In this document: positions 14,088 to 27,471 of the stretch, piece by piece
How positions within the stretch are numbered: the first letter of the stretch is position 1
Layout of the letters: every line of letters begins with the position of its first letter
Source of the DNA: Lycocorax pyrrhopterus obiensis
Lineage: Eukaryota; Chordata; Aves; Passeriformes; Paradisaeidae
Direction: 5' to 3'
Assembly (NCBI GenBank): GCA_014706295.1
Contig: JACSVZ010000007.1
Span: forward strand, 45,584,975 to 45,648,974
DNA: 64,000 nucleotides
Translations under genes and position numbers: made by a program
Notes under the pieces: model-generated
What the model saw: only the letters and a program-made list of their open reading frames with translations
What the model was told of the DNA's origin: nothing
The model's database searches: none

Positions 14088-16668
14088 CTTCAGTAATCAA
14101 ATACATTGCTTTTAGTCATAAGAATTTTAAGATTGCACTTCGCTCCATTTTTGAAATTTGAGGTCAGAACTAGAAAAAACACACACACAAAAAAGCAAGT
14201 AATTATAGAAAACCTTATATCAAGTATGCTCTGTAGCGAATCGTCAAATGATGAAAAGGTATTTGGGAAACAGGTATTATCTATATTTGACATCTTAGAA
14301 TGCTTGTGGCACCTGTCTTGATCTCATATAGTCTGACAAAACAGTAACTCTCTTCATTGACCCTTACCATTGGCTTTACAAGATACTCTTCTATTGGCAT
14401 GTAACAGCAAACACTCTTATTTAAGCTCAGCAAGCTTATTTTGGTTCACAAAGACCACTATACCAACACTTCAGTCTAGACAAAGCTAGGTTATATCATG
14501 CTTCCACCTTTGAACTTCAACCTCTTCAGTAACAGAACTGCACAGGCATAAAAAAGCAATTAGCTCTGGCTTTGATGACTGGCACAAACCCGTTGTGATT
14601 GCACAAACTCTATGGTGAAATGAGTCTCAGGTCATTCCAGGTGAATAGCAGGGTTCAGTCAATCCTTTTTCTTTAAAAAGGCAATTCAGTTAATCACACA
14701 GTTTGGCTAAACTTGGCTTTACTGTATATGATGTCAGAACACAAATTCAGAAAGCTCCTCTATGATATAAAAAGATGGTAGCTATCCCAAACAGGATGAA
14801 TGATGGTTCTTGTTAGCTTCATAATAATAAAAATAATAATTTAAAAATCACATTGGGGAAAAAAAACATAATTATTCGCAAATGCCTCAAAGATTAAGCA
14901 GAAGGAGTTTAGCTTCTCAGTTAAATTTTAGTTGATCTAGCCAAAGCTTATGAACCCACTAGGAAGGAGAAAACACACCTCTGCTCAGAATTTTCATCTG
15001 AAATAATTCAAAGATAAAATGGAAAAACCTTCTTGAATTCAATTACCCAAATAAAGCAAAACATATACAGGAAACATGTTCAAGTCATATGAAGAAGCAA
15101 AAAGAATCCATAACAAATGTTTAGATACTATAGTGGCAATACCTCAGAATGACACAAAAGAAGGAATTATCAAGGTAAATACAATAGATACACTCATGTA
15201 CCTTTCAGTGCTGCTTAATATGTATCCTCAACCCTCTGAATCCATCTGTCATTGCTATGAAAGGCATACTACTACACCAGGAATGTGAAGGTTACTTAAC
15301 AGAGATAAGATCCCTATTATTCTTTTGATTCCTACAGCAAATAAGCTCAGGCCGTGACTTACATGCATCTCTGTCCGTACAGAAGTTCTTTCTCAGGGTC
15401 CTCCAAAATTATTCTGCAGTTCTGCCAGAGAAACTGAAGTAAGAGAGTGATTAATCTTACATGTTTGCTCTAAAGGTTTAAATTCCACAGGCTTCATAGG
15501 ATTTCTTGCCATGGCTGCTTTGAAAATTTTGATGTCTTCTACCAACAGCTTTCTGATAATATTGCCTATGATAATATTTTTGAGTAGAGACTGAATCTTA
15601 GCCATTAAGTGATTGAAGAAATACTTTATTTATACACAAAATTAAAAGACTCATTTTTAGCCAAGGCCATTATTTTCTTTATACCTGTCAGTGAGTGAGT
15701 TTTGGAAATGCTTCTGTACACAAAATTATGTCAGGCTTTCATTTAAAGTTTATTGATTTGTGAAAGCTTGCATAAACTTGTACCTCACAGAGGTGTGAAA
15801 AGTCTTTAACTGATGTAATGGCTATAGTCTGATGTTTTCTTCAGACTTCTGCTTTTAAAACAATCAGTGCTGACTAAAGAAATGTTCTGAACAGATGTTT
15901 GTAACTGAAGCAACATTGGTATTACTGCAGTTTATAATACAGTACGTCTTTGAAACTCTTTAAGAAAGTATATTATTCAGGAGCCAGTATTTATTGGCAA
16001 TATTTATGTCCAACTTACAATAAGGGCCTTTATAGGACCGTATGTTTCAGTAAGTTTGTAGTTCGGTAACGCATAGATAAGCCTTCTGAATTGAATGAAT
16101 TCACTGTTTGCCTTCTAATGATTTCTTCCTAGTTAAATAAGCTGAACAAACTGTGTGCAAGTGTAACAAAAAAGATGAGACTTTGTCTTCAGAAAAGGAG
16201 CTGATACCTGCTCTAAATCAAGGACAATTTTTAGAACCAATGTGTTTGGTTTGACTGATTGGTTGGTTGGTGTTGGAGGGAGAACGTTTATTGTGAACAT
16301 TCATGCAAATCTTCGAATAAACCATTTAGTTCTTCAAGATATTATCAGAAATAGGTAATTATAGCAGCTTTTTCACATTTCCAGTGTCTAAACAAAAAGT
16401 GTAGTCCAGATGTCCCTGAGACACAGGTCCTTTACTTAAAATTTACTGTGTAACAAGAGAGGAAATATGATCCAATGGATATATAAAAGACACACCGTTT
16501 TAGAGCCATGCCCTTTTACAACCTTTCTCTGATGTTGCAAGGTGACTTTAACTCAGACCGAGGAAGAGCTTAATGTGGATATTCCAAACTTTCAACTTCC
16601 AAACTGTTTGAGTTTATAAAACTTAATTATGTATCTGCAAACAGTAGATCAGATGTTTATGTATTTTT

Positions 16669-18172
16669 CATAGAATCATAAAATGGTCGGGTTGAAAAGA
16701 ACTTTAAAGATCATCTAGTTCCACCTCCTCTACCATGAGTAGGGACAGTTTCCACTATACCAGGTTGCTCAGAGCCCCATCTAACTTGGCCTTGAACACT
16801 TCCAGGGATGGGGCATCCATAACTTCTTTGGGAGACCTGTTCCAGTGCCTCATCGCCCTCATAGTAAAAAATTTCTTCCTAATATCTAACCTAACCTACT
16901 GTGTTTCAGTTTGAAGCCATTCCTCCTTGTCCTGTCACTATATGCCCTTGTAAAATGTCCTTGTCCAGTTTTCTTGCAGGCCCCCTTTAGCTGAAAGGCT
17001 GCTACGAAGTCTCCCTGGAGACTTCTCTTCTCCAGGCTGAACAACCCCAACTCTCTCAGCCTGTCTGCATAAGAGGTAGTCCAGCTCTCTGATCGCCTTC
17101 ATAGCCCTCTTGTGGACTTGCTTCAACATACCCATGTCCTTCTCATGTATGAGGCACCAGACCTGGATGCAGCCCTGCAGGTGGGGTCTCACCAGAGCAG
17201 AATAGAGGCACAGAAACCCATCCCTCTCCCTGCTGGCCACGCTGCTTTGGATGCAGCCTGGGATACAATTGGCTTTCTTGGCTGTGAGCACACATTGCCA
17301 GGTCAAGGTGAGGTTCTCATTCACCAACACACTCAAGTCCTCCTGAGGGTATTCTCAATCCATTCTCTGACCAGCCTGAATTTGTGCTTGGGATTGCCCT
17401 GACTCAGCTGCGGCACCTTGCACTTGGTCTTGTTGAGTTTTATGAGGCTCACACAGGCCCACCTGTCAAGCCTGATAGGGTCCCTAGTGAAGCCATGTTG
17501 GCCGTCACTATTCACTTCCTTTTCTACACCCATAGATTCAAGGACAATCTTCTCCATGATCTTGTCAGGCACTGAGGTGAGACTGGCTGGCCTGTAATTC
17601 CTTAGGTCTTCCTTATTTCCTTTTTAAAAGTAGGGGCTATGCTTCCCCTTTTCCAGTCAATGGAAACTTCTCCAGACTGCAAGGACTTCTCAAACATGCA
17701 GATAGTGGCTCTGCCGCTCCCTCTGCTAGTTGTTTCAGGACACTCGAATGCATCTTATCAAGTGCAAAGGACTTGTACATCTCCAGGTTTCTTGGATGGT
17801 CTCAGAGCTGATCCTCTCCTACAACAGATGCTCCTTCATTGCCCCAGTCCTTGGTTTTGCCTTCTGCAGTTTGGGTGGTGTAGCAGGAATACATACTGGT
17901 GAAGACTGAGGCAAAAAATCTTGTTGAGCACCTCAGCCTTCTCCCTATTCTAGGTACCCAGGACTCCCATTTTCTTTCGAGAGGCCCTACATTCTCCCTA
18001 GTCGTCTTTTTATCACCGACATACCTATTTCTTTCTTTATTGCCCTTGATGTCCCAGACCAGATTAATTCTATCAGGGCTTTAGCTTTCCTAACCTGATC
18101 CCTGCATATTTAAATAATCTCTCTGTATTCCTCTTGGGCTATCTGTCCTTGCTTCCACCTCCGGTAAGTTTC
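16669..18172 (-). mobile_element. CR1 LINE, 5'-truncated, with internal RT deletion
   Basis: A reverse-oriented avian CR1. The 3' terminal repeat is seen on the plus strand as CATAGAATCATA at 16669-16680, followed by the typical 3' UTR complement. Minus-strand reading gives the C-terminal part of CR1 ORF2: the motif ALVRPHLQ (near 17185-17210) and downstream blocks KDMGMLKQV and RRLRSSL-like, all characteristic of CR1. Further 5' is the QHGFT block (near 17490) and then the linker between endonuclease and RT, ending at about 18172. The whole RT palm segment between the QHGFT block and the KCKV block is missing, which is clear when compared with the CR1 at 59075-60405, where about 400 bp fill that interval. 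No endonuclease domain is present. Stops and frameshifts break the rest, so it is dead. Confidence 0.93.
16938..17572 (-). pseudogene. CR1 ORF2 C-terminal remnant lacking RT catalytic core
   Basis: Two adjoining, overlapping minus-strand open frames (17333-17572 and 16938-17336) carry recognisable CR1 ORF2 sequence. The upstream one starts in the MEKIVLE/QHGFT region just before the RT fingers and jumps directly to the post-palm segment ([16 protein letters not shown]), so motif A, motif B and the xxDD box are all absent. The downstream one covers the RT thumb/C-terminal region including ALVRPHLQ. The jump happens to keep an open frame, which could mislead an automatic gene caller into predicting a small protein. 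The family's ORF2 is normally about 900 residues or more with endonuclease plus RT; this is a non-functional relic. Confidence 0.85.
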
Positions 18173-21100
18173 CAAATTTTGGAGCATTAAAGTGAAACTA
18201 ACAAGAACCACCTTGTTGAGCAGGGTAGGAAGAAGTGAGTAATGCTGAGGAAAGGAGACTATTTCAAACCTGGTCTTTTCCCTTGCTTTGGGTTTCTAAT
18301 GATAGGCAACATTAAACACCCATGGATTCACAGCCTGCAATGTTATGTGTGACATACATGTGTCAAAACCAGCCAAGCCTGTCAGGAGATGCCCATATAA
18401 GAATAAGCCAGAGACCTGCTCTGAGATAGCCACTGATCACAGTGACATCCAGCTCTGGCAGGATGACTGCATTCTTAACTTACAAATTTGTATATAAATG
18501 AAAATCCATCCCTATAAACCTCAGAGGTCTAGTCAGAAGCCTATTCACCCTTTGCTCCCTCTGTGAGGGTATTTCAGTAACTGCTAAAAGGCAATTCAGA
18601 CCCTCAGCAAGCTGACAGACTGAGAGAGCTCATTTCTACGTTAATGTGATGTGAGGAAGCTAAAATCCAGATTTGTTCTTTAATGCCCAGAGTTAGGTAA
18701 GATGGTTCCTCCAGGTTTCCTAACAAATGCTTTTGTGCAGATATCATGAGTTACTTCCTCAGACTCATGCAGAGTTTAAATATAGACTCAAGAACTCTTC
18801 TTCTTCTGCCATCCCTTAAGCAGCCCTTGTCACTAAAATTTCTGTTGCCTAATTTGCTAGAGTCTGTAAGAGCTAAGTGAAATAGAAAAATGATGTATAT
18901 TAAGTCAGTCTCAGAACCGATCAATGGAAATCAAACCCACTCCAAATATAGCAATATCAAAATGAAAGAAAAACCTGTCCATATTTCTTTATTAGTCAGA
19001 AATGAGAGCAGAAGAAAAAATGCTATGCTATCTATGTCTGCAGTTTAGAGAGGTGTAGCTCTTGCTCCCAATAATCTCACTTCTATAGGAACTTTCTTCC
19101 CAGGGTTCACAACATAATAGAGAACCCAGATTTAATAAAATATTTATAGAACACTGTTAAAATAAGGAGCACTCTTTGCTCAGAAATCTCAGGTACTTTC
19201 TGTTCTGTTTCACTTCTGGTAAAGCTATTAGAGAAGAGTAGCTAGAAGAGTATTACCTCGTTCCAGAGATGTGGTGGGAGCAGAACTGGTGATGGGGAGT
19301 TGGAGGCCTCCCAGGGCAGCCTCCCACCTTGGAGCCAGAGAAGGGGCCCTGGAAAGCTGTGAGATCATCCAGAGGACAGTGGCTGATGTGGACCCTGCAT
19401 CAGGACCAAACATGGATGAGACTGGAGCTTCTCCCAGTCTCTTCCCCTGGACTCTGCTGAAGTAGTGTATACTGAAAAGAGAGATGGCAGGCTGATGATG
19501 TTCATCCTCATTACTCTAAAAAGCCTGTCTGCTCCTTTTTTTTTTTTTAACTTTTTTTTAACACAGATTCAGTGAAAGGAATGTATATAGTACCATTTTT
19601 CAGAAATTACCACAGAGGAAGAAAAACAAACAACAGGTATGCTATTTCGAATCCTTGTAGGTGGTATAACATAGAAATAGACTTGAATACATAAATCAGA
19701 GTCTGAAGGTAATTAGAGATGAGACATTAATAACTTTTATTTTGATTGTGACAGCATTAGTTTAATATCTTCTCTTTATGAGGTGGGTTAAATTCTACAA
19801 ATGAAGTGACAAGAGATGTATTTATTATCTTTAAAATAAAGTGAATAAAGTGACAGATAAAGAGACTTCCTTGGTTCCTTTGATGCTTGATATACTCCAT
19901 AACACTGTGGTATAGACAATCTATACTAATAAATTCCAGGAAGCCCATAATAATAAAATTTGAGCTGTCACCCTCCCAAAACACTGTGACAGCAGTGTAG
20001 GGCAACCCCTTGTATCCTATTGTGTATGTCCCTGAAACTGTGACAAGAAGCTGAGCAGCCACAGGATATAGCAGCACACAATTCCATGACAGAAGCAGAA
20101 CTTGGAAGCCAAGAAGGTGAATTACAGCTTCATGAAGACATTTTTAAAGCAGTTTGTATGATATTTCTCAAACCTACAGTACCTTTAAAACTAATCCAAG
20201 GTCCACTGAATGTAGAAATAGAAATTTATTTTACAAGGCCTTGGATCAGAGCTCAGGCTACACCTATTCTTAAGCGTTCACTTTAGTGATTACCTGTCCA
20301 TTGCTTTATAAAAGGTACCAATTGAATTACATGCCCTAGAAGAAGTTAAAAAAAATGGATGGGAAATAAAACCTTGTCATTCTTTTATGTATGGAAGTAT
20401 CTCAATAGATAACGAGAAAAGTGCAATTATTTGCAGCACATCAATCTTATAACTGCTTTTCCCATTCCCCCCTAGTCAATTTGCCATTCTCTAACAACTC
20501 AATTCATAAAGTTTGAAACGCACAACACAGAGAGGAAACTGGTTCCTCTAGTAAATATTTCCTGTAAGCCAATGGGATCAGCAAATCTCAAATGAAACCA
20601 AATCCGAAAGCATTTCTAATCAGCTGTTAGGGATAAAATGATTAGAAAAACATTTAATCTTTTTCTAACAGATCACTCATCACTAACCTATTTCCAGACA
20701 TAGAAAACAGAAGGTGCAACTATGTAAATATCTCTATAATCAGAGTAGTTACAAAAGAAGAGTTAAATATTCACATATATCCTCTTCCTTCAATATACTG
20801 TAATATTTTATGGCAGTTTATAAATTTATAAATTTACATCTAGCTATCTTCCCCCCCCAGTTTTTTTACAGGTTCACTCATAAACTTTGTTGTGTATAAT
20901 TTGAGGTCACTGAGATATCATACTGCAGAGTATTCATTACTTTAACTGATTTTTTTCTTCCCATGCAGTGATATAAATAAGAACATCAATGCTCTTTCCA
21001 GTAAGTAACATTATGTTCTCACATTTCTTCTATATATCTAGGCCATATTAAGAACTTGAATAACACAAGTGAGTTTATACACTACAGCCTACAAAGGCTC

Positions 21101-23787
21101 AAATCAGAAAAGAAACAACAAAAGCAAAATTATTGATGGTAGTGTTGGGATAGAGTCTTCAGAACAGATTTTACCTAACAAACTAGTCTTTGGTCCAAGG
21201 CTCGTATCTGATGCATAAACAAGTTTAAAGGAGAATAAAGTGATGCAAGTTACATCTTCTGTCACTCTCTCAGCCCATAAATTATTCCAGCCTACCCTCT
21301 CACAACCTAACTACCAGTATGGAAATATTAGCTGCATCGTCCCCTTTTGGTTTGTTGCCTATCACATCCATTTTGAAACTCTGTAAACATAGTGAGAAAA
21401 ATTTACGTGGATGAAAAAGTATGCATAATTCTGATATAACCCTACCCTTTCTCTAGAAACTCAGTTTAACTATTTTCTTTCTTTGAAACTGTCACACAGT
21501 GTAAAACTTGAGTGTTAACAACAGCGAAGCTTACATAATTCTCACACTTACCACTCAGTTTGCAAAGAGAGGGTACCTAGTATTTTCAGAGACAGAAAGA
21601 TCTTTCATTGTCCATGTGAAATACCATAAATATTCCAAAAGCATATAATTTTTTAATACCATGAATTACCTCTGAGTAAAATCTAGGTCAATATTTTTTA
21701 TCCACTCCTTATAAACCCTTTCACTTTGTTACTCATCCAAAAAATATAAATACTAACTTGAAATGCAACATTCATAGCTCTGCACTGCAACATGCACAGC
21801 TCCGTAGTGTGTGCACACAAACATTCCCTCTTATCATTTTCTTTCGTGCGTGATTTATCAGATGTCTATACTACAAGCATTTTGCCAGTATAGACAAGTA
21901 GAATTTTATCCCACACCAGCAAAAACTTTTTTGAGAGCTGCATGTTATGACCCACCCTAAGTTTTCCCCACTCCTCAGTGAAACTCTGTGTTGACAAAAC
22001 AGTTTTTATCTTCACAGCTAAGTTAATTAGTGATTACAAATGTTCATAACCCCCAGCAAAATACACTTGAAGTCTGTATTAAAGTCAAGTTTCAGCTTTT
22101 TTTAGCATAGCTGTAGGATTTGTTTTGTGCGCTTGTGGTTCTTCAGAACTAGAAAAGAAGGGTAGTCTCCCTCTTTCTTTTATTCCCTCCAAACAGCAAA
22201 ACCCTGTCAGCAATCAATCTGGAGCCTGTGTAACCAGCAGCAGGTTAATAGGTGACTGGTCCTTAGCTCAAGCAGTAATTTGTAGCACGTACCAAAAGTC
22301 ATACACGTATCAGCCTATAAGGTATCACTTACTCTTATCTTACAAAGCTCTAAATTTAGAGACCTTATCTTTACCATGTAAACCCAGCGAAGGCAGGGAA
22401 GAATTAATAAACCTTCACCTCAGTGACTGAAGCTGCTGCTTTTCTGTTAGCAAAGGCATAGCTCCAGCTCAGAGCTAATAGCTAGTCTGGGTTTTGCAGC
22501 CTCAATTGCCTTGAGACTTAAATTCTACTTCTCTCCTGCAAGTCCATAAAATGCAAGTGCAGACAAAGCATTAGATAATAAAGGACTGCCCTCATAAATA
22601 AACCTGAAATAGCAGCTATCCATATTCAAGTGGCACACAATGGGTTCTAACCCCCTCCCACGATACCTGATTTGATCATGCTTTGATCTAAACCAAAGTG
22701 CACAGAACCATTTTCAACTACTACAAGCACAGTTGGAATAGTTGTAACAACTGCTTTTGCTCTGGGGGCAGTTCTAGAACAGTGGAAAGGAGGGTTTGCT
22801 CAGCAGTGAAACCAAAACATTACTTCAGCTTGGACTGTTTTTAACAGTCCAAATAACTGCTGGGAGTTTACAAGATAGAATGATAAGGATTTTTAAAATT
22901 TATTTTACCTAAAGTCTAGAAAGCAAAGTATTTCAATAGAAAGTGTTAAAAATTAATACTCTAAATTTTCCAGTTTCCCTGAATACATAATATGGTGAAG
23001 CCAAGTTAAGTTCAAAACACATTTCAGAGTCACTGATTGCATTTTCTGCTAAAAGAAAAACCCTAAACAAGCCAAAAAACCCAAACAAGCAAACAAACAA
23101 CCTCAGCCTAAATTCCTCCCTCCTCCACAAATAACATAGTAAATGCTTTGGCCAAAATATTTTACTTCAGTTTTTTTACAATCTTCTTTAACTCTGATAA
23201 ATTCATCTATCACATGATATATGTAGGGTAAACATCTTTTCCATGATGTAAGCCTCCTACATAGGTTCACAAACTTTATTTGGGAATCTTATAAGTGGTA
23301 TCTTTAATGTTTGAGTACTTCTGTGACCTTCTACCTAATAGACTAGATTAGGACTTCAGGTTATTTACAAAAGTACAGAGTATTCCAGCTAAAACTTATT
23401 CTAGTATTCCTCCTTTTTCCTGGATGGTTTCTAACATCCTTGTCAATCTTGCTACAATGTAGTCTTTAACCAGAAAGTAAATCTATGACTCATTATAACA
23501 AAAATGTTGCCTTTCTTTTTTTTAAGAGTAAAAAATTAAATCTAATGTTAAGATGTTGTTCAAGTATATTTACTCGAATTATTTTCTGAAAAAATATACT
23601 GTATCCTAAAATCCCACATTTCACTAATTGAATAATTATGAGTCATTTAAATAACAAGGAAAATAACCCAAATTTTTCACATTTTTGCTTTAAGACATGA
23701 AGTAATTCAACTGAGACTTCCTGGATTCCTTATTGACCTGACATTTAGGTCCTTTTTTACCTATTTTAATTTTCATTCAACGTCTTT
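18173..23787. other. Unique DNA, no gene recognised
   Basis: Mostly AT-rich unique sequence. A GC-richer block at 19230-19460 is open on both strands but matches nothing I recognise. A second stretch at 19757-20286 has a 106-codon minus frame and, divergently, a 66-codon ATG frame at 20086-20286. A 101-codon plus frame at 22125-22430 depends on a TTG start and looks like chance. A perfect 10-bp hairpin lies at 22830-22852. Confidence 0.55.
22830..22852. repeat. Perfect 10-bp hairpin, 3-nt loop
   Basis: Arms TTGGACTGTT (22830-22839) and AACAGTCCAA (22843-22852) are exact reverse complements around a TTT loop. Too short for a microRNA precursor; no T-run follows, so no terminator reading applies. 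Confidence 0.85.
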
Positions 23788-24496
23788 GGTTTATTTGGCA
23801 AGGTTTTGATAGCACTGAGGCTGCTGTCAGGGTGGCTTCTATGAGAAAATCTCAGAAGTTGTTCCTATGTCTGACAGAACCAGTCTAGTCAGCTCCAAAA
23901 GGGACCCACCACCGGCCAAATCTGAGCCCATCAGATGGTCACAGAGCCTTGTGACAACATGTTTAAGGAGGGGTAAAAATATCCTTTGCAAAGCAGCCAT
24001 GGGGAGAGGAGTGAATATGAGAAAGAAACAACTCTGCAGACACCAAGATCAGTGCAAAATGATGGGAAGAGGATGCTCCAGGTGCCAGAGCAGAGGCTCC
24101 CCTGCAGCCCATGGAGGATCCCACACTGGAGAAGGTGACTGCACACAGAAGGAAGCTGTGACCCTGTAGGAGATACTGTGTTGGAGCAGGACTGTCCCTG
24201 GTAGGACCCTGAAGAGAAGTCAGGAGTGAAGCTGAGCCCAAGAAGAAAGATGATGATTTTAGATGTGTTCTTATTTCTTATTATTCTACTCTGAATTTGA
24301 TTTGTGATAAATTAAATTAATTTCCTCTAGCAGAGTCTGTTTAGCCCACAAAGGTAGTTGGTGAGCCATCTCTCCTTGCTCTTAATTTGACCTATGAGCT
24401 TTCCATTGTATTTTACTTCCCCCTTTGTTTTTGATGGAGAAGGGAGTGATAGAGTGGTTTGGTGGTCACCTGACAACCAGAAAAGGTCAATCCAGC
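23788..24496 (+). mobile_element. Avian ERVL-like LTR, plus strand
   Basis: The sequence follows an abundant bird ERVL-type LTR that I recognise from its layout. It begins near TTATTTGGCAAGGTTTTGATAGC-like sequence, has a TATA-like TGTTTAAGG near 23960, then GAGAAACAACTCTGCAGAC, then a tandemly built stretch of CCTGCAGCCCATGGA and GATCCCACACTGGAG type units near 24100-24135. After that come GTCAGGAGTGAAGCTGAGCCC and the poly(A)/U5 region with TAAATTAAATTAATTT near 24308-24325. It ends near GGTCAATCCAGCA at 24496. The polyadenylation signal has decayed to GATAAA (24306-24311). No primer-binding site or polypurine tract flanks it, so it is a solo LTR. The start is approximate. Confidence 0.85.
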
Positions 24497-27456
24497 AAAC
24501 TCACTCTCTGCCTTTCTAATCTATTGGAATTTTGGTATTCCTTCCCACATGGTCCAAATACACCAAGATGAGAGAAGAGTACAGCCTTCTTTTAGTCAGC
24601 ATAGGCCACTGCTTGAGGACCTTTTTGATTCTAGCATAAATCCCAACATAGTAAGCAAAACCAAAAATTAATTATTGAATTATTGCCACTTCCTGGCAAT
24701 AAATACCAAGCTGAAGAAAAAAAAGTAAAAAAGAAACATAAAATAATAGTGGGGTTTTAAAATTTTATTTTCATTAGAATAATCTTGGCTATTGTGCTGA
24801 GTCATGTGAGTGCAAGAGATGGTTTAAAATACATGTTTATTAGGTTTAGTCTGACTGACACCACAGAGAATTTATGAGGTATGTTAGCCTCTCGATGTCA
24901 GTGGAGCTGAGGCAGACACTTTGGCACTAGGGGTATTAAAAAGCTTTGCTCAAAATTAAATTTTAATATGTAGACTATTAGCACTTATCAGGATTGAGTG
25001 CTTCTGGATCATAGCTCTGGACAGAGTACCTAGGTTGAGTATTGTCCTCTTCAGGCATGTAATTCTTCATTTACAACAGCTTTGAGATGACTGAAGGCAA
25101 CTTGTGGCTTTATGTGCTCACAAAGCCCAGCTCCACTTATCCACACTAACTAGTACCAACCACAGACTGGCAGCCACTTTTTTGTCTGCCTTCAAAGCCT
25201 TCCTGAGAACAATCCAGATTGTCTCATTGTTCTGATATTGGCATATATGCAAAACTCCTATGTTTCCGATTCAAGAAAGTTCAAAAGACACCTTCACATC
25301 ACAAGGAAAAAAAAAAACCACGTATCTTTTGCCTTGGCATGCTCACTACTTCTGCCTGAATCCATGTAATAGAACCTTCAGAACAGTGGATCTTACACTG
25401 ACATATTTGTTAAAATATTGCTTAGGAATAGCATAAGATATTTCTTTAGCTCTCTCACCATTAGTTCAACTCCAGGGCTCAGAATTCTAAAACATGGCCT
25501 AAAACACAGGAGTTCTTAACTCAGGCACAGCTGAGCTTTTCCTTTATGAAGATTGAGTAAAGGACTTTTGTCAATTCAAGAAACATCCAACACAGGAAGC
25601 AAGACTTGCCATAATAGATGACCTCACCCATCTTTTTGCTGTTATCTAGTGTTCTGGCACTAAAATTGTTCAGATGCATTAGAAGTTTAAAGGGAAGAAA
25701 AAATCTATTGTCCATGAATGAAAATTACCTATACTTCCTTATCTTTGCAGACAGTTTTCTTACATCCTAAAACATTATTACAATTAACATTTAACTATTT
25801 TTGTTGTAGTAATGCTCCAAAAGTATTGGGAAACAGGCAGAAAAATACATAAGGAGATACAAGACGAGAAAGTAATTCTGCTTATACGAAATTTTAATTT
25901 CCTTATTCTGTAAATCCTTTCCTGAGATGAAAAGACGATCCTGCTTGGTTAACCATGTCTGAAGTAGGTTATGGAATTATGGAAGCCTTATGGGATTAGA
26001 ATTAGGATTAGCATATAATTGTTCAAAAAGCATGAAATCCTTTTCACAGTTGTGGTTTAGAAAAGCCTTGTATGCCCTATTATTGTCTATGTTCTTTTGT
26101 GCATTTACCTAAAGTGGAATTTGGAATTCAAGAAACAATGGTATTAAGAAGCATTTTTTTCATTGTTTTTTTCCCAATAACACCATTTTGAGCAACAAAT
26201 AACAAAGTATTTCAGAAGGGATTAATAAGTGATCTCCTAGAGAATGAACAAACAATTCAAAGTGAAGAAACGTCTGGGAAGGGAAGAAACAGATGATATT
26301 GGTTTCTTAGACAACTTTGGCCTTAGTGACACTGAACACACTCCATCCCAAAACCAAAGGATTCTATTTTCATTCGTTCTATTTGATTTTGTTGCATCGG
26401 TTGTCCAAAAGAGTTAGGAAAACAGCTTATAAAATCCATAGCATCTGCAAATCTCTGTTGCTTAATTCTTCATCCTGTTCCCCCCAATCCAAACCCTAAC
26501 TCAAGGACATAGTGGAATGGTGATGGGTTTTCCTCCTAAAGGAATAGTTTAATTAGGCCCAGTGAGAAAAACTGACATGAGGATATGAAGTCGGTTTAGC
26601 GATCTTTAATGCCAAAGGAGACTGCAATCTGCATTATAGCATTTCAAATTATTTTCTACCTTTGTAGAATTTTTTTACACCATTATTTGACATCCCAAAA
26701 GTAAGGTATTTAAGTTTTATGGTTGTTGGCATTAGAATTGCCAGGAACATTAATGCAAGCCCACTACCTAAATCAAGGCATGTACGTAAGTTAAAATGTG
26801 TAATAGTCCTTGCATTTGTTAACATTCAGAATCAAAGTGGTATTTATTCCCACAGAGACTTTTTGATTTCTGAATTCAAGTATAAGGTACTTATGCAGAT
26901 TCACTTGCACCGTAAAGTTTTTTGAATGTCTTCACATGGACAAACCCATAGCTGCTTTGTGTGCAGGACTACTCTTTTTCTTTCTAGTGCTTTATACTTA
27001 GTACTCTCATCGACTGTTTCAGCTTCCATTGCTTTTAGATTTCTTGAGATTTTTTTTCCTTTCAGCCCAAAGTTTAATTTCACCACTGTAGCATCAACAA
27101 GCCACTGGATATCTGACAATACTGGATGACTACATGTGTTTATATAAAAAAAGCAAAAATTTTTATCTTGTTAATAATTACAGTGCTCTTAATATTTCTT
27201 GACATTTTAACTCTAACAAAATTCACAAGCACATCATCTCTCATTCATCATTAAACATTTTAAGAGATGGTGGTGTCTACATTACAATACCTCACTCAAG
27301 TAGGTGCAGTGGACAGCCACTGCATTCAGCAGAAGTCTACTTTCCAGAACATACACATGCCACTCTAATTAATCTCCAGTGGCAACATACAAAACAATCT
27401 CCACGTTCTGATTTTGGTTACCAGAAATTTTGCCATTGTTTTAGGTATTGCTAACC

Positions 27457-27471
27457 TTTTTTTTTTTTTTT
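27457..27471. repeat. Poly(T) tract, 15 bp
   Basis: Uninterrupted T run on the plus strand. No retroposon recognised next to it. Confidence 0.9.

Larger units (their letters stand above)
2101..16668. other. Long unique AT-rich tract without recognisable genes
   Basis: About 14.5 kb with no recognisable gene or large transposon. It holds a 13-bp inverted repeat (2681-2750), an A23 tract (5571-5593), a patch with several TAATTA-type motifs (7190-7320), an AT microsatellite-like patch (9481-9532), a CAAAA-rich repeat (14033-14087), and two short splice-like open stretches around 15.07-15.42 kb that I could not identify. Open frames here are all below 90 codons and look like chance. Confidence 0.55.

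Noticed and set aside
15071..15174. Plus-strand exon-like stretch with ATACAG acceptor and GGTAAAT donor, within a 70-codon ATG frame
   Set aside because: Weak acceptor without a pyrimidine tract, no homology, and another splice-like pattern on the opposite strand nearby, which argues that both may be chance.
15393..15605. 70-codon ATG-started minus frame
   Set aside because: No recognisable family and no continuation; not supported as a gene.
22125..22430. 101-codon plus frame
   Set aside because: Needs a TTG start, no recognised motif, and no upstream context; taken as chance.
25987..26012. TTAGGATTAG-type telomere-like string
   Set aside because: Only about two imperfect units; not a telomeric array.
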